Shown: piece after piece, positions 57,834 to 64,000 of the stretch
Layout: every line of letters begins with the position of its first letter
Numbering within the stretch: the first letter of the stretch is position 1
Assembly: GCA_949825025.1 (NCBI GenBank)
Contig: OX463781.1
Span: forward strand, 27,971,192-28,035,191
Direction: 5' to 3'
DNA from: Siphlonurus alternatus
Lineage: Eukaryota > Arthropoda > Insecta > Ephemeroptera > Siphlonuridae
DNA: 64,000 nt
The notes under the pieces: generated by a model
Told to the model about the DNA's origin: nothing
Seen by the model: only the letters and a program-made list of their open reading frames with translations
Database searches by the model: none
Made by a program: the position numbers and the translations under genes

Positions 57834-60800
57834 TTTGCTAATTCAAGGTCTAAGTATTTATATAAATAAATGACACAAAATTGGTGAATAGAGTTAAATC
57901 TTACATTATGTGCAACTTTTTTTTATTATTACGTTTGTCTTTAAATCAGCTATTTCAAGACTCTAGGGAAAAATGTAACAGAAAATAAAAGTAAAAAATA
58001 ATAACATCAAGCAAAATCCAAGAAAGATTAGACTGTAAACATACAATCACATATATATTTATTTTTAATATATTTTTTAACAGATGTTATCTCCATCAGA
58101 TGACTTTTTTAATTAAATAATTATTTCATTCCATGTGCTTTTTCCGTCATCGATATGTATCATAAAAATCCAAGTAAAAGCATTCAACCTTAATATTATT
58201 TATTTTCTTAAAATTAATACTGTATAATGAAACTGAACATCCATTAAATAGAGCAAGAATGCAAGGCTATTATCGTCAACAACTTAATAAATAAAAAATT
58301 CTACTATAAGAAAACAAAAACGCCTCAATATGTTGAGACTGTTTTCAAAGACCATACAAACAGTACATTAAAAATAAAAAGTAGTTCTTAAATCCATTAG
58401 CAGTGCTATTGAAATACACCCTTTGAAGTAAGAACTGAAGGACGAGGAACTCCCTACAAGACTTGAACTTGGTTGACTTACCTTGACTTTGAGTGGGAGC
58501 GACTACGAGGGCTGCGTCCCCTCGACTTGGAACGAGACTTGGAGCGTGACGAACGTCCCCTTGAACGAGAACGTGATGAGCGACGGGAACGAGACCTGCA
58601 CAAACAAACATGAGCAAACGAACGAACTCTTGTCAGAACCCTGACTGTCAACCCAGTTTCAGGGTGTTGCCAAGCATCCTTTGAGAGCAAGTTACATCAC
58701 ATATTTTATAACAGATGCCAACAACATTGTTTTTTTATTATTTGAAACTAATGCTGCTCATAAACATGCATTTCCCAGTAACCATATTAAACATTTTCCA
58801 ATAGTTTTTATGTATGTTTATGGCCCAAGATAAGAATATGAAGAAGATACCCATAAGCAATGACAAGAAAAATAAAAAAACTTGGTTATGTTACAAGCCA
58901 GTGCTTAATAATAATATTGACAGTAAAACTGGTTGACAGTTAAAAAACACATACAACTTTAGGGTGCAAGAGTGGGTATATTACATTAATTCTTTAAAGA
59001 TAACAGTATACATAAATCTATACTACTTGAGAATACTGCATCTTTACTTGTAATACAAACTTTGGTCCAACAACTTCTCTAGTGTAGTACAGTTTATCCT
59101 GTTAGAATGCAATGTCAAATTGAGCAGCTTCTGCTCCTCAGAGAGAGAGAAGCTAGCTCTGTCTGACACCCCATCGTGACGGGTCAACTCTACAGCAGCA
59201 GAGGAGATGCCCCACCTGGAACGGGAGCGAGTGCGACGACCCCTGGATCGTGACCTGGAGCGAGAGCGAGACGACGAGGACCTCGAGCGACGACGGCGAC
59301 GAGTGTCTTCCACCAGGCGGATGCGACGGCCATTCAAGTCTGTGTCGTCCAGCTTGTCGATGGCATTACGCATGTCCTGGTATGTTGCAAACTCCACCAC
59401 CCTGCAAGAAACAACACAACATCATCAGCAACTGTAGCACAAAATGGTATTGGTCTCTCAGTTATTTGTTGCTAGCATGTATGTTGAAATAAAAAAAACT
59501 GGCAACTATTTTAGGTGTAACCTTGTCAAAATCACAGTTTGATTTTAATTTAAAGCAAAACAATATTTTTTTTTCTCTTGTTACAATTTAGCGAGTAATA
59601 AATACAAGGTATTCATTCAACTGCCAATAAAAACAGAGAACGATAATCATATCAATAGTGGCTCAACATTTTAATGATTTTGGTATCATATATAGGCGAG
59701 GAAACGATGGAGAAATTTTAAGAGTAACTGGCAAGTGGTGTTCTACAGGCTGGATTGATTTTTAATCGATAATGGGTATATTTAGGAGTTCCCAAAAAAA
59801 AGTTGGCCAAAGTTGGCCCATGGCATCATCCCGGATTTACGGGTTTTTTGAAAATATGGAAAAAATTATTATCTCCGAAACCAACACACTTGCAGGAATT
59901 AAGACTACATTATTAAAACGCCCGTGCTTTAAGCTTTTTAGAAATGTAATTTTATTTTGAATCCAACCAAAATTTTGTCCCAAAAATCATGTTTTTTCAA
60001 ATTTGGAATTTAATTTTCATCTCATTTTGAGAATAACTAAAAAACTTAAGGTTTTTGAGAAAAATAGTTCATCTGAATCTTGAATCTGAATACATCATCA
60101 CCAACATTTTGATGTATCGTATGTCTTGATTGAAAAAACCAAACTCAAAATATCGGGACGAATGTACGCTCAGGTGATGTGTTTACATGCATGTTCCTAT
60201 GCTATAATGTTAAAAGATTACTGTGTCTGTCAAAATTTACCGAAACTAGACTGGCCTATAAACTGATAGATTCCAATTATTTTATTACAGAAATCAAAGA
60301 AATGTTTAAACTTCCAACGACAGATCAATATTCCAATTTTATAGCTGTCAGGAATCAAAAAGCTCAGGATATTAATCCTGAGTTTTACAGCACTGATGCT
60401 ATGACATGTAAACATTGGTGTCTGCCCCAATTGGATAGATCCAATGTTAGAAATGTCTTAACTCGCCAGGCTGTTCACGGCTTCCACCATCTAATTTGTA
60501 AATCTTCTGGTTATCATAAAGCTGAACAATCTTGTGTATGTAAATTATGTAATGAATATTGTAGCCAATATCATTTAAATATCTGTAAATCTAGAATTAA
60601 GCCTATTAGCGATTATGCCAGGGGAGATTTCATATAGTCTATAGATTTTGAATAACAATGAAGCAATAAGTTTTTTATTCTATCTATTTTCTATGTCATA
60701 TTTTGTTTTATATATGTGATTATACATATGATATATTATTATTATGATGTAACAGGCTGTTAGTATCATCTGTTATTTTATTTTATATTGTTTTATTATC

Positions 60801-63529
60801 ATTTTCTATTGTTCTATTATTCTGTAACTATTATATATGTTTTGTATGTATGTTTTATGTGTTCTATTGAAATGTTTTTCTATAATGTATGTTTCTAGTG
60901 CTGTTAATATGTACACTTTCTGTGTTTAATAAAAGACTAATAAATAATGTTATAGCCAACACCTTGTTTCAAAGCATTGAACGCTACAATATTGCACATA
61001 ATTATAATATTGATCAATTCAATAACAATTTTGGTTTTGAAAATAAAAATTTCGAAAATCCAAAAATCCGGGACACTCAAAAAACCCGATTTTTTTTGTT
61101 ATTTTTTAAAAAAACGATAAATATGCACGCTAGCTCAAATTTGTGACCATTAAAAATTATCTGCAAAAATTTCCTAAACATTAAATTCAACTTTTTCCCT
61201 CATGGCATATTGCAGTATATTACTTATATTATGTCACATTTTTCTTAAGCAATCTTTATAATTTATAATTATCATTTATAATTTTGTGCCATATATATAT
61301 GGTCCTCACAATATGCATAATATGCAGTATAGGTCTTCATGAATTCGATCTGCACTAGTAGAATAATTAATTATATACATTGAACTTAATAATAATATAT
61401 AATATTTTCGTATAGAATTAAGCAAATAAACGTACACTCAAAATTTTATCAAACAAAATAGGGATACTATTTTGTTACAAAATAGTAACAAAATAGGGAT
61501 ATTATGAAATTATACTTCATCAGTCTTGTTAAATGTAATAATAATTATGTGATTTATGTTTGAAATATCTTATAATTGGTACTATATTAAAGCGAATATT
61601 TTATTTGCCTACAGTACACATAATTATAATTTTAAATTAATATCCTTTATTTTGTAATTTAGATCTTATCACATGTTATACCGTCGGATATTTTCATTTA
61701 TATTAGGGTAATAATTTCGACCTCAAAATTCAAATTCTGTGTCCAGAACTAATTGTCCAGTTAGTAATGTTAGTATTTGATAAAATATATACGTAATAAA
61801 TATAATATACCTCGTATTCATCAGCAGAAGCACGTACACATGTCATATAGTATGGAAATTTTTTTAACATGATGGCACAGGTCTATATTATATCATACAA
61901 CGTACTGAGTTAACATTTACTATTTATCCGCATTATCCGCAATCTGTAAAAGAAAGTGTAATGGTTCTCATGCGTCAATTGAATTTGATCTGCATCGTAA
62001 AAACAATTTATTTAAATATTATCATGCTATATACAATGCGTTATTTTCATTACTAATAGTATTATAGATGTGTCATGGCATGTACGTTCAACAAACAGTG
62101 TTCGTGTATTATATAGTTATTACTTTTACTCTTGTTAAAAATCAAATCATGAAGAATTCAAATTCAACGAATATTATTTTGAAACTGAATTATAAAATAA
62201 TTCTAATTAAAGACACACAGTTGGTACAAATTCAAATAAAATATTTGCTTTAATATAGTACCATAAGATATTTCAAACATAAAGCACATAATTATTATTA
62301 CATCTAACAAGACTGATGAAGTATAATTTTATAATATCCCTATTTTGTTACTATATTGTATGATAAAATTTTGAGTGCACGTTTATTTGCTTAATTCTAT
62401 ACGAAAATATTATATATTATTATTAAGTTCAATGTATATAATTAATTATTCTACTAGTGCAGATCGAATTCATGAAGACCTATACTGCATATTATGCATA
62501 TTGTGAGGACCATATATATATAGCACAAAATTATAAATGATAATTATAAATTATAAAGATTGCTTAAGAAAAATGTGACATAATATAAGTAATATACTGT
62601 AATATGCCATGAGGGAAAAAGTTGAATTTAATGTTCAGGAAATTTTTGCAGATAATTTTTAATGGTCACAAATTTGAGCTAGCATGCATATTTATCGTTT
62701 TTTTAAAAAATAACAAAAAAAATCGGGTTTTTTGAGTGTCCCGGATTTTTGGATTTTCGAAATTTTTATTTTCAAAACCAAAATTATTATTGAATTGATC
62801 AATATTATAATTCTGTGCAGTATTGTAGCGTTCAATGCCTTGAAACAAGGTGTTGGCTATAACATTATAGCATAGGAACATGCTTGTAAACACATCACCG
62901 GAGCGTACATTCGTCCCGATATTTTGAGTTTGGTTTTTTCAATCAAGACGTACGATACATCAAAATGTTGGTGATGATGTAGGCTACAAGATTCAGATGA
63001 ACCATTTTTCTCAAAAACCTAAAGATTTTTAGTTATTCTCAAAATGAGAAGAAAATTAAATTCCAAATTTGAAAAACATGATTTTCGGGACAAAATTTTG
63101 GTTGGATTCAAAATAAAATTACATTTCTAAAAAGCTTAAAGCACGGGCGTTTTAATAATGTAGTCTTAATTCCTGCAAGTGTGTTGGTTTCGGAGATAAT
63201 AATTTTTTCCATATTTTCAAAAAACCCGTAAATCCGGGATGATGCCATGGGCCAACTTTGGCCAACTTTTTTTTGGGAACTCCTTAATATACCTATTATC
63301 GATTAAAAATCAATCCAGCCTGTAGAACGCCACTTGCCAGTTACTCGCTTAATTTAGCAGCTAGAGCTCTGCGCTTCCTCGCCTAATAGCAGTACTACTT
63401 TTATTTTCAAGCTGCAAGCAAATATGGGTACATGGCAAGAAGTACACTGACATACCCTTCATTGCGGCGCTGCTTGTGAGCATCAGCGTAGGTGACTTCA
63501 CCAGCTTGACGCATGTAGTCCTTCAAGTC
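57309..63529 (-). CDS. B52: SR splicing factor, B52/SRSF4-5-6 type, C-terminal part (runs off right edge)
   Basis: Minus-strand exons 63529-63456, 59401-59216, 58595-58482, 57696-57613 and 57549-57309, joined in phases 2,2,2,2 to 232 aa ending at TAG 57309-57311. The first exon gives [20 protein letters not shown] with RRNEG, and the second [19 protein letters not shown] with [11 protein letters not shown]; this is the second half of RRM2, almost identical to fly B52. From there on the chain is rich in RS dipeptides ([30 protein letters not shown]), then an acidic and Ser-rich tail ending MEDD. RRM1 and the start of RRM2 lie beyond 64000. The protein acts in the nucleus, binding exonic enhancers through its RRMs and recruiting the spliceosome through the RS domain, which is phosphorylated by SR kinases. 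The intron inside RRM2 (59402-63455) is almost all transposon. Confidence 0.93.
60179..60637 (+). CDS. 152-aa ORF carried in the left arm of the palindromic transposon
   Basis: The ORF starts in arm sequence and runs through the extra 740-bp segment. The downstream half is rich in Cys and His ([16 protein letters not shown] spacing, then HLNIC), suggesting a metal-binding fold, possibly the C-terminal end of a larger transposon protein. An AATAAAA poly(A) signal at 60928-60934, close to the end of the segment, supports a real 3' exon on the plus strand. I do not recognise the family. The upstream part of the gene would be missing, so it is probably a fragment. Confidence 0.4.
   Translation: MFTCMFLCYNVKRLLCLSKFTETRLAYKLIDSNYFITEIKEMFKLPTTDQYSNFIAVRNQKAQDINPEFYSTDAMTCKHWCLPQLDRSNVRNVLTRQAVHGFHHLICKSSGYHKAEQSCVCKLCNEYCSQYHLNICKSRIKPISDYARGDFI
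60204..60952. repeat. 9-bp direct repeats flanking the extra segment
   Basis: ATAATGTTA at 60204-60212 and again at 60944-60952. The right arm has a single copy at the matching place (near 62865, complement). So the segment was either lost from the right arm between these repeats or inserted in the left arm with a 9-base duplication. Confidence 0.75.
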
Positions 63530-64000
63530 CTGGAGAAAAAGAAATTAACATTATATACGAGCTCACCAACAGTGGGAAGCCTGCATGTTGCTAACACCCC
63601 AGCACACCTGTGAGCAAAATAACAAGCAGAACTTGACAACACCAACTCCCTGCTTGCTTATTTTACTCACAATTGTACTTCCAGGAGTCAATCAAGACAC
63701 AGAAAAAAACAATAAGCCAATATTAAAATTTGTTATCCGGAAAACAATCTTCAGATTGTTCCATTGGTCTCCAAGTCATTTTTTTCATTTTTTAGTTATT
63801 GAGACATGCACCTCTGTATTGCTGGTACTATCACACTAAACAACGGCATTTCATCTTGGGATCAAAAAAAGTTACAAAACATGACATTCTAACATGAAGT
63901 GTTTAATAAACTTCCTCATGAAAAAAATATATATATATTAACAAAAATCATGATTAAAAAAATTGTAGTATTTGCACAGAGTTTCAGAAAGCCGAAATCC

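Larger units (their letters stand above)
59693..63385. mobile_element. 3.7-kb palindromic transposon in the SR-gene intron
   Basis: The ends TAGGCGAGGAA / TTCCTCGCCTA bound two inverted arms. The right arm (62240-63385) is about 1.15 kb. The left arm matches it in two pieces, 59693-60212 and 60944-61610, with 740 extra bases between them. The arms agree closely over long stretches ('ggctggattgatttttaatc', 'aaagcacgggcgtttta', 'atgatgccatgggccaac' and complements). The central 625 bases (61612-62236) are unique and show no clear gene. ATA on both borders may be a 3-base duplication. The superfamily is unknown. Confidence 0.85.

Noticed and set aside
60889..62893. Matching ORFs at 60889-61146 (plus) and 62666-62893 (minus)
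   Set aside because: The same arm sequence of the 3.7-kb palindromic transposon read on both strands; AT-rich, no domain.
1..64000. CRISPR arrays, operons or bacterial-type defence islands
   Set aside because: The window is clearly eukaryotic (spliced genes, SINEs, MITEs) and no regularly spaced direct repeats were found.

Overview
The window looks like nuclear DNA of an arthropod, most likely a pancrustacean. It is AT-rich and full of small fold-back transposons. Genes have many introns with GT/AG sites, the ribosomal protein and splicing factor genes read like arthropod orthologues, and three SINE copies share a body that I recall as widespread in arthropods. Species cannot be fixed from sequence alone.

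Layout from left to right. (1) 1-4592, minus: 5' part of a SCAPER/ssp3 orthologue (six coding exons; continues off the left edge). (2) 6290-13368, plus: RpL36 (eL36), three coding exons, complete, 114 aa, with a possible 5' UTR exon near 6294-6316. (3) 13370-18375: intergenic repeat block with nested palindromes, fold-back elements and a hAT-type MITE that ends about 115 bp before the next start codon. (4) 18483-46314, plus: ELL (Su(Tpl)), the RNA polymerase II elongation factor. I rebuilt it from ten exons whose phases join without conflict into 593 aa; introns 1 and 2 are about 14.9 and 8.0 kb and hold about a dozen GC-rich islets and several TATA-like boxes. (5) 46315-53600: ELL 3' UTR, then gene-poor DNA with more fold-back elements. 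(6) 53605-54642, minus: an intronless-coding 345-aa TIR-domain protein with a C-terminal RHIM-like amyloid motif, laid out like the C-terminal half of TRIF/TICAM1. This is the most interesting gene here. (7) 57309-63529, minus: C-terminal 232 aa of an SR splicing factor (B52/SRSF4-5-6 type; continues off the right edge). Its 4-kb intron is almost wholly filled by a 3.7-kb palindromic transposon with about 1.15-kb arms, one of which carries an extra 740-bp segment with an ORF.

The genes do not form an operon or pathway. Three are housekeeping genes of gene expression (RpL36, ELL, B52), one is SCAPER, and one is a probable innate-immune or cell-death adaptor. The other dominant theme is inverted repeats: more than 15 separate palindromic elements of 100 bp to 3.7 kb, including three 348-bp copies of one TTAA-flanked family, two hAT-type MITEs with perfect 8-bp target duplications, and SINEs with either a tRNA-like or a 5S rRNA head on the same body.
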